Positions 1 through 10,687 of a stretch of DNA of 64,000 nt are shown here, one piece after another (the first letter of the stretch is position 1; every line of letters starts with the position of its first letter). A model generated the notes under the pieces. The model saw only the letters and a list, made by a program, of their open reading frames with translations, did no database searches and was not told where the DNA came from. The stretch is from Kingdonia uniflora (taxonomy: Eukaryota; Streptophyta; Magnoliopsida; Ranunculales; Circaeasteraceae). The stretch covers positions 744,001 to 808,000 of the forward strand of contig JACGCM010001844.1 of NCBI GenBank assembly GCA_014058105.1, given 5' to 3'. The position numbers and the translations under genes were made by a program.

Positions 1-39
1 TAGTTTGGAAATCGAGGCAATTTTGGTTTTTCGAGAAGG

Positions 40-48
40 TATATAAAT
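40..48 (+). promoter_or_regulatory. TATA box of the A1 antisense gene
   Basis: TATATAAAT lies about 160 bases upstream of a canonical splice donor (CAG|GTATGT at 203/204). In the independent copy A3 a TATATAC on the minus strand (61261-61267) has almost the same spacing to a donor (61113/61112), and the sequence just upstream is also recognisably shared (AATCGAGGCA, TTTTGGTTTTT). This argues for a real promoter of the plus-strand gene. Confidence 0.6.
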
Positions 49-203
49 GAGAAGGAAATAACCATTGTATTGTTCATTAAGAAAAACCAGAGAGTGAGAG
101 GTCGAGAACATACGCCATTACCTTTGAAGCTTGAGAGAAGTTGTTGAAGTTGTTGCTGGGTATGGACTGACTTGCTATTTCGAGTTTGATTCTGCTAACA
201 CAG

Positions 204-493
204 GTATGTCGATTGATCTCTGTCGATTTTTGTTTTGCTTTTCCTTCAGTATCTGTAAGTAGAATCTTCTGGGTTTGTAGTTTCAAGGTTATCATCGAGG
301 ACAGGGGGAATTCATGAGTCTGGGTTCGAGCCCATTTTAGGATTTTGAGGGTTTTGACGGAGGGACTAGGTTTGGGATCAAGTTTTCGATAGTTTTTTTT
401 ATTTGTTGGAGAAGGTAGATGGGAAATGGGTTATTGACATGTGATTATCGAATGTATCGATCTAATTGCGTGCCTCTTCTTCTGCGGAATAAG
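204..493 (+). other. Leader intron of the A1 antisense gene
   Basis: The donor is CAG|GTATGT at 203/204. The acceptor region is a pyrimidine run CCTCTTCTTCTG just before the start codon at 494. In A3 the same run ends in a proper TGTAG, giving a 271-base intron (60842-61112); in A1 the terminal AG has become GG, so A1 is probably splice-defective here. The intron lies wholly in the 5' leader. Confidence 0.6.
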
Positions 494-2575
494 ATGTATA
501 CCCGTCGAGCTTCGAGACTGAGGATGATAGACGAGGAAATCGAAGAACACGAGGCTAGAACTTGAGGTCGTGCACCAATGGACGAGGGTAGTGACTTAAA
601 AGTTCTAGATGTTGTAACTGATGCCCCTTTAGTCGTGGTAGTTCCGGCGGGTGGGGTTTCGATTACTAGACGTCGTAAGACAGTGGTGACTGAGGATAAT
701 GAAGAGGAGGAGATAGGAGGGGAGGAAAGAAGTGAGGTTAATGCAGAGCTTTTTGGTAGTGAAAGGGGGGGAGGGGAGCAGAGTGATCGCAGTGAGGATT
801 CGACTGAGTCTGATAAGGCCAAGGGCTCTATCTCGGTGAGGGATAAAAATAGACTGGATCATTTTTCTGCCCTGTTAGAGCTGTCAAAGGTGGGGGTAAC
901 ATTACATGTAGCAGGAGTGGGATGGACTTTCAAGTCAAACCCGCGGGAGGGTATAATGGCATATAGAGGTCATATTAGATTGGGAGTGCAACTTCCTCAC
1001 TGAAGGCTGGTGAAGGAGGTGTTAAATTTTTAAGTGGTACAACGTTGTATCATTCTATTCAAGGAAAGCAAATCAGAATGTAGGGACCTACCATATCCAG
1101 TGTCACCCAGAGAAGCCCAGGTTGTTTGATCTGTGTTCAACGGGTCGAGGGTGGAATAGGGATTTAGTTGTGGTACAGGGTACTTTTGAGAATATTTGAA
1201 GGGGAGGACCCTTATAGGTTGCAACACAAAGTCTGTAATCCCATAAAGTTATTTGTGGAATACTCTGATTGAGGTACTGATCGAATAAACTGATAATGGG
1301 TTTTTTGTTTGTGCTGTAGGTCCAAGTAATCGGCCGTGGGAGAATCCGAGGGATTATATTGGCGCCTTACTTGATTCTGATAATGAGTGGGTAAATTCTA
1401 ATTTCAAGAGTCTTGGTATCAAGATTAAGAAAAAGAAAAAGATAGATTCCCTACTTCGAAATGCACCAGTTACGCGCGAGGCCATCAAAGAAGAGGAGGG
1501 GCGAAGGTGGTTCAAAAGTATCTGATGAAATGGGGGGGGATGGTTTGGCAAGGACAGTTAAGTATGTTCCAAAGTCAAAAAGGGCCTTGAAGCAAGCAGC
1601 GCCAGTACCCGAATGGGCTATTGATACATCGAGACTGAAGCCAAGGCAAGTACCAATACAGGCTGAGAATGGGAAAGGCAGGGTTATTCTCGAGGTTCCA
1701 AAGGAACCGCAGGCGAAGGTTATTCAGCACAAATGGCGTAGGGCATTGGGGGAAGATGATGCGGTGGATGAAGGTGAAGAGATGACGGAGGCTAAAAAAG
1801 AAGATCAGGCTCGGGCCAAGGCTGCGTCTATGGCCGAACTCTGCGATGCTGACCTAGATGAGGCTTTGAAGAAAATGAAGAAGAGTATGTTTCAAGTAAC
1901 TATTTATTCTAGTTAGTGAGATTCTGACATTTTCTTAAGTGCTTCATGCTTCGAGAAATACTAATGGTTCGAATACTCTAGCAAACGGATGCTTGGGCGT
2001 AGTCAATCACCAAGGCAGTGAAAGTGGGAAAGAGGAGGTTGTGGGAGGCGCTTGACAGTCTAGAACTTTCTCGGGCAAAAGAAGCGTTGTTTTTGTCTGA
2101 TAATATTAAATCGAAGTAGGATCTGGAGGCTATCAATGATGCAGTCGAGAAGAGGATGGAGGGTCAATGTTTTAATCAAGAGCAGGTGTTGAAGCTGACG
2201 ATTGCTTTAAGGGATAAAGATAAGGCAGACCAGAAAGTGCATTATCAGGTACAGTTTGATGGTGAATGTAGTGTGACTGTCAGGCTTAAGGAGTTCATAG
2301 AGGATATGGGGTTTGATCCTGACACTTTAGAATGGCTCCCTATTACCGAAGATCTTATTGCTAAGAACTCCTTGTAGACAAATGAAGGAGAGGTTGATGT
2401 TGTTGTTGAAGATGCTGGAAAGGGCATGGGAACTCTTGTGGTCAAAGTTGTTGCTACTGGGGCTACAACTGAAATGATTATAGATGATGCAGGGTCAAGG
2501 CCTTCGACTGTGAGTGCTGAAGGTGTTGATGCTGCAGGGCCTATTGGAGGAGAAAATACAGTCACGCCGATCTGA
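494..2575 (+). pseudogene. A1 antisense gene: Transposase_28-like protein with coiled coil (decayed)
   Basis: This gene runs opposite to gag-pol. Exon 1 (494 to about 1240) encodes a basic start (MYTRRASR), an acidic linker with MDEGSDL near residue 35, and a conserved block ending IQCHPEKPRLFDL then GRGWNRDL; the latter resembles the plant 'putative gypsy type transposon' family (Transposase_28), whose role is unknown. Exon 2 is 1320-1895 (acceptor GTGCTGTAG|G; donor CAA|GTAACT), basic then acidic. Exon 3 starts about 1981 (acceptor CTCTAG) and contains a coiled-coil stretch, then KEFIEDMGFDPDTL and an acidic tail ending at TGA 2573-2575. A3 has the same exons and intron places; A2 keeps only the last part. 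Breaks here: stops near 563, 1001, 1031, 1194, 1984-2005, 2117 and 2375, plus a one-base shift near 1195. The stop near 2117 is TAG where CAG is likely. Gene structure is well supported; the family name is a similarity judged by eye. Confidence 0.7.
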
Positions 2576-2985
2576 GGTATTTGTACTGGAGTGCCCTGCC
2601 TACTATTTCTGATTTACTGTTGAGTTGTAATATTTGAACCAACTTTATTTTTTTATGGGGCTGATCTTGGAACTTGTTTTGTGTGAACTGATTTGAACTG
2701 CTGTATTGAAACTGATTTGTGTGAATTTTGATTTGATTGACTTGTTTGTGCTTCATACTTGATGTATATTCCGAACTGAATTTGATGTATTGTTACAAAC
2801 TAATTTGAATTGAGCTGTGTTGAAACTGATTTTTGATATATGATGTTCTGAAACTTCTTGCATGTGGTAGAGTTGTAGATATTCATGTATAATAGTATTT
2901 GCATGTGTTGAATCTGTCGAATGATTGTAGAGTGATCGAACCTGTGAGAGCTTCATCATGGTTGTGATTACTCTTTTGAAATCAA
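2576..2985 (+). other. 3' flank of A1 antisense gene, no coding signal
   Basis: About 400 T-rich bases between the antisense stop and the tandem array, with several imperfect TTGAAC/TGATTTG motifs. A2 has a related stretch at 20324-20690. It is probably the 3' untranslated region of the antisense gene; I see no open frame worth reporting. Confidence 0.5.
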
Positions 2986-2989
2986 GGGA

Positions 2990-3770
2990 TCTGCTGGACA
3001 TCGAAGGCCTAAGCCACAGCCATGTAAGACGTGGTTGTTCCCAACAAATTCCTGAGAGTCCGGTCGGTCAACCATTCTTGCCCCTCGAGTCTGCTCGAAT
3101 ATTAGGAATTTGAAAATTTTTAAGGTCACCCCCGAGTATCAGTCAGCCCGAGGTTGACATGACACTTAGGAAAAACCTAGAAAATTACTGGACTTCGAAG
3201 GCCTAAGCCATAGCGAAGCAAGACGTGTTCACCGCCAACGCACTCTCGAGGGTCCGGTCTTTTGACCATCCGTGCCCCTCGAGTTTGCTCGATAGTTGGA
3301 AGCTTGAAAATTTCAAGGTCGCCCCCAAGTATCAGTCAGGTTGAGGGTTTACATGAAACTTAGAGGGAACCAAGAAATCGATTGGACTTCGAAGGCCTAA
3401 GCCACAGCGAAGCATAACTTTTTCACCGCCAACGCATTCTCGAAGGTCTGGTCTTTCGAGCATTCGTGCCCCTTTAGTTTGCTCGAAAGTTGGAAGCTTG
3501 AAAATTTTAAGGTCACCCCCAAGTATCAGTCGGGTCGAGGGTTGACATGATACTCAGAGGGAACCAAGAAATCGACTGGACTTCAAAGGCCTAAGCCACA
3601 GTGAAGCATAATTGTTCTCCCCCAATGGATTCCCGAGGGTCCCGTCTTTCGACCATCCTTGCCCCTCGAGTTTGCTTGAAATTAGAGGTTTGAAAAATCT
3701 CAAGGTTGCCCCCATGTATTAGTCGGGTCGAAGGGTTGACATGATACTTAAGTAAAACCAATAAATTCAT
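2990..3770. repeat. 194-bp tandem array of A1 (about 4 units)
   Basis: The marker TCGAAGGCCTAAGCCA recurs at 3001, 3195, 3389 and 3583, i.e. exactly 194 bases apart, and AGTATCAGTC or variants recur at 3135, 3328, 3522 and 3716. The array lies between the 3' ends of two convergent genes, the antisense gene and integrase. The same array is in A2 and, inverted, in A3. Confidence 0.93.
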
Positions 3771-3819
3771 TGAAAATAGGAGACGAAGCAGGGGGGTGGA
3801 AAAATTATTTATTGATTAT

Positions 3820-5030
3820 TTTGTATTTACATAAGTTGTACAAGGTTGAGGCAGTGGCTTGTTGTATGAAACAAGTTGTATTGTGCTCTACGGATTTGGT
3901 AAATGCTCTTCGTCTTCTTTCATTAAGTACTGGGAGCCTTTGTCAGTTTTATCGTATACGACATAGGGTCCTTCCCACGATTCGGTTAGGCTGTCGGTAT
4001 TTCGAGGCATCGAGGATTGGTTGACACGTCGAAGTACCACATCTTCGATGTTGAAACTTCGTAGTCAAACTCTCTTATTATATGACTTCTGGAGGGACAG
4101 ATGGTAACGACCAGGGTTAGCAATGGCTCGGTCTCTAGTTTTGTCGATCCATAACATGTTGCATCCGAGCTCAAACTCATTGTCTTCATCTGGGAGGTTG
4201 GGATCTCGTGTGGGTACTTCAAATTGAGTAGGGAGTACAGCTTTGGTACCATATGCTAGAAGGAAAGGGGTGCAGCCTGTGGATTTTGTCGGTATTATTC
4301 GATAAGCCTAGAAGACGTATTGTAACTCCTAAACCCATCGACCTTTCTTTGCATCGACTCTTTTCTTGAGACCGTCGACTATGGTTTTGTTGATTACTTC
4401 GACTTGACCATTTCCTTGAGGGTAATAGGGTGTTGAGGGTGAGAGGATGATACTGTGTTTTTTGAGGAAGTTTTTGACTTTTCACCCGACGAACTACGGA
4501 CCATTGTCACATCGAATCATATGGGGGCACCCAAAGTATATGATGATATTTTCCAATAGAAATTTGATGACTTCTTCTTCTCTAGTTTGACACAATGTTA
4601 CGGCCTCGACCCATTTGATAAAATAGTCTCTTACAACAGGGATATTCTCTCGGCTGCCTGAGGCTTTAGGAAAAGGACCAATGAGATTAATAGCCCATCT
4701 TTTGAATGGCTAGGAGACTTAGCTGAAATGGAGGTCTTGCGAGGGGCTGTGGATGTCGTGAGCATGACGTTGGCATTTGTTACAGTGTTTGGCTTACTCT
4801 TCGGCTTATTTTTTCATATTCGGCCAGAATAAACCTTGAGAGACGGCTCGAAGGGATATAGAGCGACCAGCAGTGTGAGCACCGCTGGTGCCTTGGTGGA
4901 GTTTGGCTAAAATTGTAGAGGCCTCGGCTTGATAAATGCATTGAAGGAGGACGCCATTTGGGGATTTGTGATGTAACTCATGTTTGTGGATAGTGTGCGC
5001 GCTGCCATGATTAATCTCTCGCATCATATC
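3820..5030 (-). pseudogene. A1 integrase (decayed)
   Basis: Minus-strand reading gives the N-terminal zinc-binding region (LHQGTSGAHTAGRS, HCNKCQRHAHDIH), the catalytic core (RWAINLIGPFPKASG, DYFIKWVEAV, MIRCDNGP, YYPQGNGQVE) and a C-terminal part (GKL-like ESWEGPY, then NKPLPQPC near 3835). Integrase joins element cDNA to host DNA. The core normally needs two Asp and one Glu (D,D35E); here the first Asp lies in a block reading INLIGPF, so it appears changed to Asn. Several stops and frameshifts are present, and the N-terminal side is separated from aRNH by a LINE fragment. Confidence 0.85.
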
Positions 5031-5808
5031 TAGCTGACAAGGAGCTCGATCATCTTTAGAGAAGAGAGGTCTAACGAATCAAGATTAAAGTGCATTTGAT
5101 GGCGCTGATTAAGGAAGTTGCTTCTCTTTCGGATAACAGTATGCATAATACGATAGCTGATTTGCAAATCATTTCGAAGTTGGGGGTAAAAGCTCGAGCT
5201 AGGCCTGACCCCTGCATTGCGAGCTACAGATGGAAGCTGCCTTGGTTAGAAGAGATCAAACTAAATTGTCACAGCTTCACTCTAGGGAACCCGGGTAAGG
5301 CTTGATTTGGGGATGATTGCTCGGACTCACTCGGGAGAAGTTTTGGGGGTCCGTATTAAAGGTTTGGGCGTTCATAACAGACATGAAGCAGAATGTTACA
5401 CGTTATTGGAGGCCATGAGTTTGGCTGCTGATATGGGTTGGCAGAAGATTTGGCTTGAAGTTGACTATGATGCTACAGTTAGTTTGTTCATTAATAACGC
5501 GGTCCCTTGGAAGTATCGCACTAAATGGGCGGGATTGCAAAATATTCTTTCTTCATTGCGCATATCATATATCTAGAAGGAAGGGAACTTCTCTGCAGCT
5601 CATGCTGCAAAAAAAGGGCTTGCTATGCCTTGTTTCGAGAAGGAAGACTTTGTAGGATCTCCTCATTTTATCTCTTGTTTTAAGGATCCCTTGGTAGAAT
5701 ACTTTAGAGTTTCTTAATTTGTTTTTGTTTGGGTGTAGGTTCTGCCTCCCCTCTCTTGTACTCTTGTTTCATCTCTTATTCAATCATACCTTTTAAAAAA
5801 AAAATATC
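5026..5808 (+). mobile_element. 5'-truncated LINE 3' end with RNase H domain
   Basis: A plus-strand reading gives a plant LINE RNase H domain: IKLNCHSFTLGNPGKA, then MIARTHSGEVLGVRIKG, EAECYTLLEAM with the second acidic residue, and IWLEVDYDATVSLF with the third. A frameshift lies near 5305. The fragment ends in TTTTAAAAAAAAAATA at about 5792-5807, a poly(A) tail. On either side, TAATCTCTCGCATC (left) and TAATTCTCTAACATC (right) look like a diverged target duplication. A2 and A3 lack this segment at the same place, so it is an insertion into A1. Only the last 0.8 kb of a LINE is present. Confidence 0.8.
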
Positions 5809-5829
5809 TACGGTAATTCTCTAACATCG

Positions 5830-6430
5830 ATCGTTTGGCTTTGAGATCATCTGGGAGGGTTGAATTGCTGAAATAATGAAGGAATGGTGTTCGCCAATCA
5901 TCTGGATCGAGACTCTCTCCCTCAGTATTGATGACATTAATTTCCATCTGGTCGATACTTGGGCGCTCAAGTACTTCGATGTGGAGGGTTCGGGATTCTT
6001 ATTGGCCTAACATAGCTGCTATGTAAGCGAAAGCATCTGCATGTCAGTTTTCTCACCAAGGGTAATGAGTGATGGAGGATTTTTTAGGAAAACGGTCCAT
6101 GTGTTATCGAACGAGAGTAGCATATTCAGCCATGCGACCGTTAGCTTGATTTTTACCGGTGTAATGTCTCTGAACAAGTTGGGAATCTGTCAAAACTGTA
6201 AGTTTAGGAACGCTAAGTTTGAGGGCAAGGTCGAGGCCATGGATCAACGCTTCATACCCGGCTTCATTGTTGGAGCATTCGAAGTTGAGCTTGACTGTTT
6301 TTTTTATGTGATCATTGGTAGGTGTGATCAGGACTATACCGATCCCTTAAGCTTTAGGCCCAACGTCTCCATCCGTGAATAGATGCCATCAAGTATTAGG
6401 ATTTCATGGATCTGTTACTTTGGGTTGGTT
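5830..6430 (-). pseudogene. A1 archaeal-like RNase H (aRNH)
   Basis: Minus-strand reading begins WHLFTDGDVGP and continues NNEAGYEALIHGLDLAL and LTVLTDSQLVQRHY, carrying the three acidic positions of RNase H (Asp in FTDG, Glu in NNEAGYEA, Asp in TDSQ). It is followed by ENCHADAFAYIAAMLGQ. This second RNase H, in addition to the one fused to RT, marks Tat-lineage elements. Stops are present at about 6350 and further downstream. All three catalytic acids are retained, unlike A3. Confidence 0.82.
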
Positions 6431-6718
6431 GTCTGTTGCATCATCTTCATGTTCCTCCCAATCGATATCTTTGACCGAGAAGTCAGCAAGGAAATCTGCT
6501 ACTGCTTGGCCTTTCTGGGATATCTATTTTTTGAATGTAATATCATATTCATCAAGATACACAAAATACTGTTGTACTCGTCTGGATTTTTCTTTTTTGT
6601 GAAGTACTTCACGAAGGGGGTAGCTTGTTATAACTCGTATGGGGTAAACTTGAAAATATGGTTTGTGTTTGGGGGCAAAATAGACAAGAGTGTGAAGCAA
6701 ATGCTCAAGTTTCGAATA

Positions 6719-7057
6719 TCAAGTTTTTGCGGGTGTTAGAGTTTTGTTGATAAAATACATAGGCTTCTCGACGTTTGAATCGAGTCGAATAAGCACTGAA
6801 CTGATAGAGGTGTCTGTAACAGCGAGGTATAAAGAGAATGTCTCACCTTCGATATAGGTGTTGTTAATGGATGGTCGACCAAGGTAAGTTTTGAGTTCGA
6901 GGAAAGCCTGTTCACATTCGGGTGTCCTATTAATCTCGGGTTGTTTTTCTTTTATGCTTTGTGTACGCCTTGGTCGCGTAATAGAGAAAATAGCCAACCA
7001 CAACGGTCGGGGGATTTGGAAATGAAACGATTGGGGGGCTACTATTCTGCCAGCCAC
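6719..7057 (-). pseudogene. A1 native RNase H / RT connection domain
   Basis: Minus-strand reading includes ECEQAFLELKTYLGRPSI, FSLYLAVTDTSISSVLIR and PMYFINKTLTPA, the standard RNase H block after RT in Ty3/gypsy. It continues frame-shifted to about 6450 with the tether-like region. In Tat elements this domain is often degenerate because aRNH exists beside it. Confidence 0.8.
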
Positions 7058-7060
7058 TTT

Positions 7061-7860
7061 TTAAACTTCTTTTTTGGTTCGGGGCGAAGGGATGTCGATA
7101 ATGGCTCGGATAAGAGTTGGGTTGATCTCGATACCTCGTTTGTTGATAAAGTGGCCTAGCAATTTACCAGACAAAACACCAAATTGGCATTTTCCTGGGT
7201 TGAGGTTCTTGATATGGGTCTGTTTTTGGAGGCTCTTGCATAACATGTCGTTGATGTAGACTTTGACTGTCTTGCCAAACAAAGTTTTAAACATGGTTGT
7301 GACAAGGCGTTGATTTGTAGCACCCATATTTTTAAGGCTGAAAGGCATGACGTTAAAATAGTAAAAGCTTTGTTCTATGATAAAGGAAGTTTTAAGCTGA
7401 ACTTTGGGGAGAAGGGGTACCTGATTGTAACCCAAAACCGCGTCCATCATAGATTAAATGCTCATGACCAGCAGTGGCATCAAGGAGTACTGAGATGATC
7501 GTGAGGGGGAAGCTGTCCTTCGGTGTGTACTTCTTGAGGTCTGTGAAGTCGGCGCAAATCTTGATCTTGCTATTCTTTTTTGGAACTACAATAATGTTTG
7601 ATATCCAATCAGCATACTTCACTTCTCTGAAGAAACCTGCGGCTATAAGCTTGTCTACTTTGAGGTTTGCTGCTTCTCAGAGCCGTGGTGCCAAAGTACG
7701 CTTCTTCTTTTTAACTACTGCAGAATGGGGAATGAGATCGATTCGGTGGCATGCCAAACTGGGGTCAACACCAGGCATCTCCTAGAATATCAATGCAAAG
7801 ATGTATTTATTTGTTTGAAGGAAGTATGAGAGCTCGAGGAGATTTACCTCGTCTAGAAAA
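7061..7860 (-). pseudogene. A1 reverse transcriptase, catalytic motif changed
   Basis: Minus-strand blocks are KYADWISNIIVVPKKN, ICADFTDLKKYTPKDSFPL, YNQVPLL, TSFIIEQSFYYFNVMPF and KVYINDMLCKSL, then KCQFGVLSGKLLGHFINK. The catalytic motif of RT is YIDD; A2, A3 and C keep it, but A1 reads YIND, losing one catalytic Asp by a G-to-A change. About 15 residues between SLQK and LNP, present in A3, are missing. A frameshift separates the parts near 7450. Confidence 0.88.
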
Positions 7861-7999
7861 GTTCCAATGAATGTGCCTCGACCAGGACCGTCGAGTTCAA
7901 AATAAATAGTGGGTTTGATGGTTGGGGTGGTATCTGTCGAAGGTATAGGGAGAGAAAGAGACAGTGATTGCTATGGGTGGCTGATGAGCCTCCGAGTCT

Positions 8000-8400
8000 A
8001 ACTGATCTCCGGGTGATCGTAGGAACGGGCAAAGGGTTAAGAGCCTTTCAAGTTCCAAGTACCCTCGGGGTGGTGGAGCGGAGGGTCTGATGATAGGTCG
8101 AGGGTATGGCACGCATGGCATGGAGCCAATCGCGCCTGAGGGTACTAAGGTATTCTGACATCTTATCGACGACAAGAAAACTGGTTTGAAGTATGACTGG
8201 GCCGGTAGTAACTGGGAGGCCGATTCGACCAACAACAACTTTTGTGGCCCCATTGAATCCTTTCAATTCGACATTGGCAGTGGTTATGAGGTCAGTTTTC
8301 TTCATGGTTTAGACAGTTTGGAGGAAAAGGACATCAGCTGCACTTCTTGTGTCTATGAGCATTGTGTGGAGAACAAGGTTTTTGATCTTAATCATGATGA
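8000..8400 (-). pseudogene. A1 aspartic protease, active site changed
   Basis: The minus strand reads VLHTMLIDTRSAADVLFLQ, then MKKTDLITTANVELKGFNG and further. Retroviral-type proteases use Asp-Thr/Ser-Gly; A2 and A3 have DTGSAADVLF, so the Gly-to-Arg change in A1 should inactivate it. The protease normally cuts the gag-pol polyprotein. Confidence 0.8.
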
Positions 8401-9740
8401 CTAATGGATCAAAGTGAGGAAAATTGACATGGGATATGTCACACTTGATGAAATAGATTCCTTCAGGTTTAGGGGAGAGGCTTAATCCTGGTAGGAGAGC
8501 GGCCAGCTTCTCCTGGTTGGTGAGTTTGGAGTATTCTACGACACACTTCCGTTTTCTCTTGGAACTACCACTGTCTATGTTGTTGACTTTGATGAAGTGT
8601 ATTTGGTAGATATACACCACAGCCGGGTTGGCAGCAGGGGTAGGTTGAGGATTGAGGTATGACTCATCAAGGTAACTGGGAAGGTCGACAGCATACTGAT
8701 GTAGACGACTGGCCTTGAGGATGATTTCGTGGGAGCGCTGCAAGGCAAAGCATTTGTTGGTATGGTGGCAGTCACATTTGTGATTGGCGCAGTAAGGTTT
8801 GCCTGGTTTGACTTTGATAGGGAAAAGGATACGCCAGATGGGGTCTGTATGTATATGTGGTAGAAGGGTGCTGAGAGGGGCAGTAAGTGTGGGTAGGACC
8901 GACTTCAGTCTCTTTTTGCAGGCTTTAGTATTGTTTACATTGTGAGGGCGTTTGTGCCTCTCAGTCCCTTGTGAGATGGGAGCGATCACGGGTGTCGGGG
9001 TAGAAGGTGGGCCTTGTTGTGGTTTATTAAAGTTGGTGGTTGAAGGTTGCCACTATTTACGTGATTCATGGAGGTGCTCAAGGTCGATATAACCATTGAC
9101 TTTCAAGAGCGAGAAGTTTGGGGCAAAAAGGGGCTATTCAGTCGACTCCATGACTTAGGAGTTGGGCTCGCGTTGACGTGAATTATAGGTTAGATTTTGT
9201 AATTGAGGTCCTGCTGTGCAGCAAAGGCAGGGTTAGGGGGAGATAGAGGGATTCGAGGACAGTAATGTCGAGTGAGTGGAATGTGTTCGGCGCAGCATTC
9301 CCCGGGACGTTCTTGAGTGGGGCGGCGTTTGGGATGTCTCGAGGATCGAAGGGTGAAGTCAGAGGAATCTTCTATGGGATAAATGCCGAGATGGATTGAG
9401 CCAGTAGGGGGAATAGTGTGGGGAGCACTCTCGACAGCGATATAGACTGAGGGTATTCGAGATTGTGTAGGGGTCCTAGACGGGCATAGGCAGACACGCG
9501 CGACGAGTCTGATGCTTGGGATGGTCGAGCAGCTTCCAAAGGCTGCAGTCTCTGCAACTCTCGGACGGTGTAACATAACTTGTCAATTCCCCAGCACTGC
9601 CTATCAGCATCGTCCAGGCAGCGGTTCCGTTCAGCTTCAAACTCCAACCAGTACTTTTCACATTCCTGGTGAAGTTGCGCATGATGGCGTTCCTCGGCTT
9701 GAGCGAACAATTGAGAAAGTAAGGCTATTTGGGCTGCCAC
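8310..9740 (-). pseudogene. A1 gag with capsid deletion
   Basis: The N-terminal part (9740-9372) starts MAAQIALLSQLFAQAEERHH and is strongly coiled-coil. A proline-rich linker follows (PTGSIHLGIYPIEDSSD, shared with A2 and A3), then a short KVNGYIDLEHLHESRK, a basic linker and a zinc-knuckle-like segment reading YCANHKCDCHHTNKCFAL (about 8760-8815). Against A3, the capsid core between the linker and KVNG is absent, a deletion of several hundred bases near 9120-9190. Gag forms the particle that packages element RNA, so this copy could not. Confidence 0.82.
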
Positions 9741-9861
9741 TCCGCCGATGGAGTTGCCGGGGTGGGTAGAACTGGAACGGAGAGTGGGTGCCCTTGAGAA
9801 TTATCTGTTGAAGTTGAGAACAAAGGGAAGGAAATAGGAAAGAGTGATAGGTAGGGTGGAA

Positions 9862-9877
9862 AGCACAAACGGTGCCA
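9862..9877 (-). other. A1 primer-binding site
   Basis: Immediately inside the LTR, the minus strand reads TGGCACCGTTTGTGC. A2 (TGGCGCCATCTATGC) and A3 have better copies that resemble the complement of the tRNA-Lys(UUU) 3' end. The assignment is by comparison with the B elements. Confidence 0.6.
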
Positions 9878-9879
9878 AA

Positions 9880-10085
9880 TGTAGGAACCTAACTTCTTAC
9901 GGAGGGGATGACGACTCTTACACCACAGGGTTTTATCTTCAAATAAAGGAATTCAAGTATATAGCCTAGAATGCAAAAAATCAATAGACAATATGCTTAC
10001 GTGGAGGCCTGGACTGTGACTCTCCATGACCTCTGATGAGAATTTTTAAGAGTATTTTTATTTCTGTCGAGTGGTCGAAGGTTTG
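9880..10085 (-). repeat. A1 5' LTR, inner piece
   Basis: The 3'-most 206 bases of the A1 5' LTR (minus orientation), beginning TGTAGGAACC on the plus strand. The LTR is cut at 10085 by B1; its other piece is 19422-19923. Bases 10081-10085 (GTTTG) are one copy of the B1 target duplication. The joined length, about 708, fits the 723 of A3 and the 749 of A2. Confidence 0.9.
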
Positions 10086-10687
10086 TGTAGGGACAAGATT
10101 TCGCAAAGCTCGAAACAGCTTGAAATCAATCCTTACAACAAGAACTACTATGACAAGAATTAAATAAGGGATAGCACTTGACACAAGGGATTTAGCGTTG
10201 AAAACCTGTAAATAGGTAAAAAATCCACGACCTCGAGTGAAGGATTTGTTAGAGTAGTATTATTGCTTGAGAGAGTGAGAGAATCTAATTACAAGAGTTA
10301 ATCTAAGAAAAAATAGCTAGAGATCAGATAATTATGTGTATAGCATTGTCTGTCGACCCCCCCTGCTTCCTTAGGAGCTCTGCCCTTTTATAGACCCTGC
10401 TCTCTGCTTGACATTGTACTTGAATACGTTCTCCTGAAAGTGGGAGTCATGGGCAGTTGAGTGTGTAACTGCTAGCTTGTAGAAGACAGGTGTATATTGA
10501 CTTGTTCTGTTTACATCTGTTGTGGACGACCCACATTATGCTCGAGTTTGTGGTCGATGTGTAACTGTTGACGTATATGTAACGTGTTTGTTTATGCGTG
10601 AGTCTGGTACTGGATAAGATCGATTCTTCCGGAGCTCGAGGTATAGATGATATCGAGTCTCCATAGCTCGAGCGATAAGTCCCTACT
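10086..10687 (-). repeat. B1 3' LTR
   Basis: 602 bases matching 18800-19416 and the two B2 LTRs. The low-coordinate end is TGTAGGGAC; at the high end the terminal dinucleotide reads AG in element orientation instead of TG, a point change. A polypurine tract (GCGAAGGGGAGAT in element orientation) adjoins it at about 10688-10702. Confidence 0.93.

Noticed and set aside
445..822. Minus-strand Ser-rich open frame
   Set aside because: Complement of the acidic exon 1 of the A1 antisense gene; no domain and not open in A3 at the same phase in a meaningful way.
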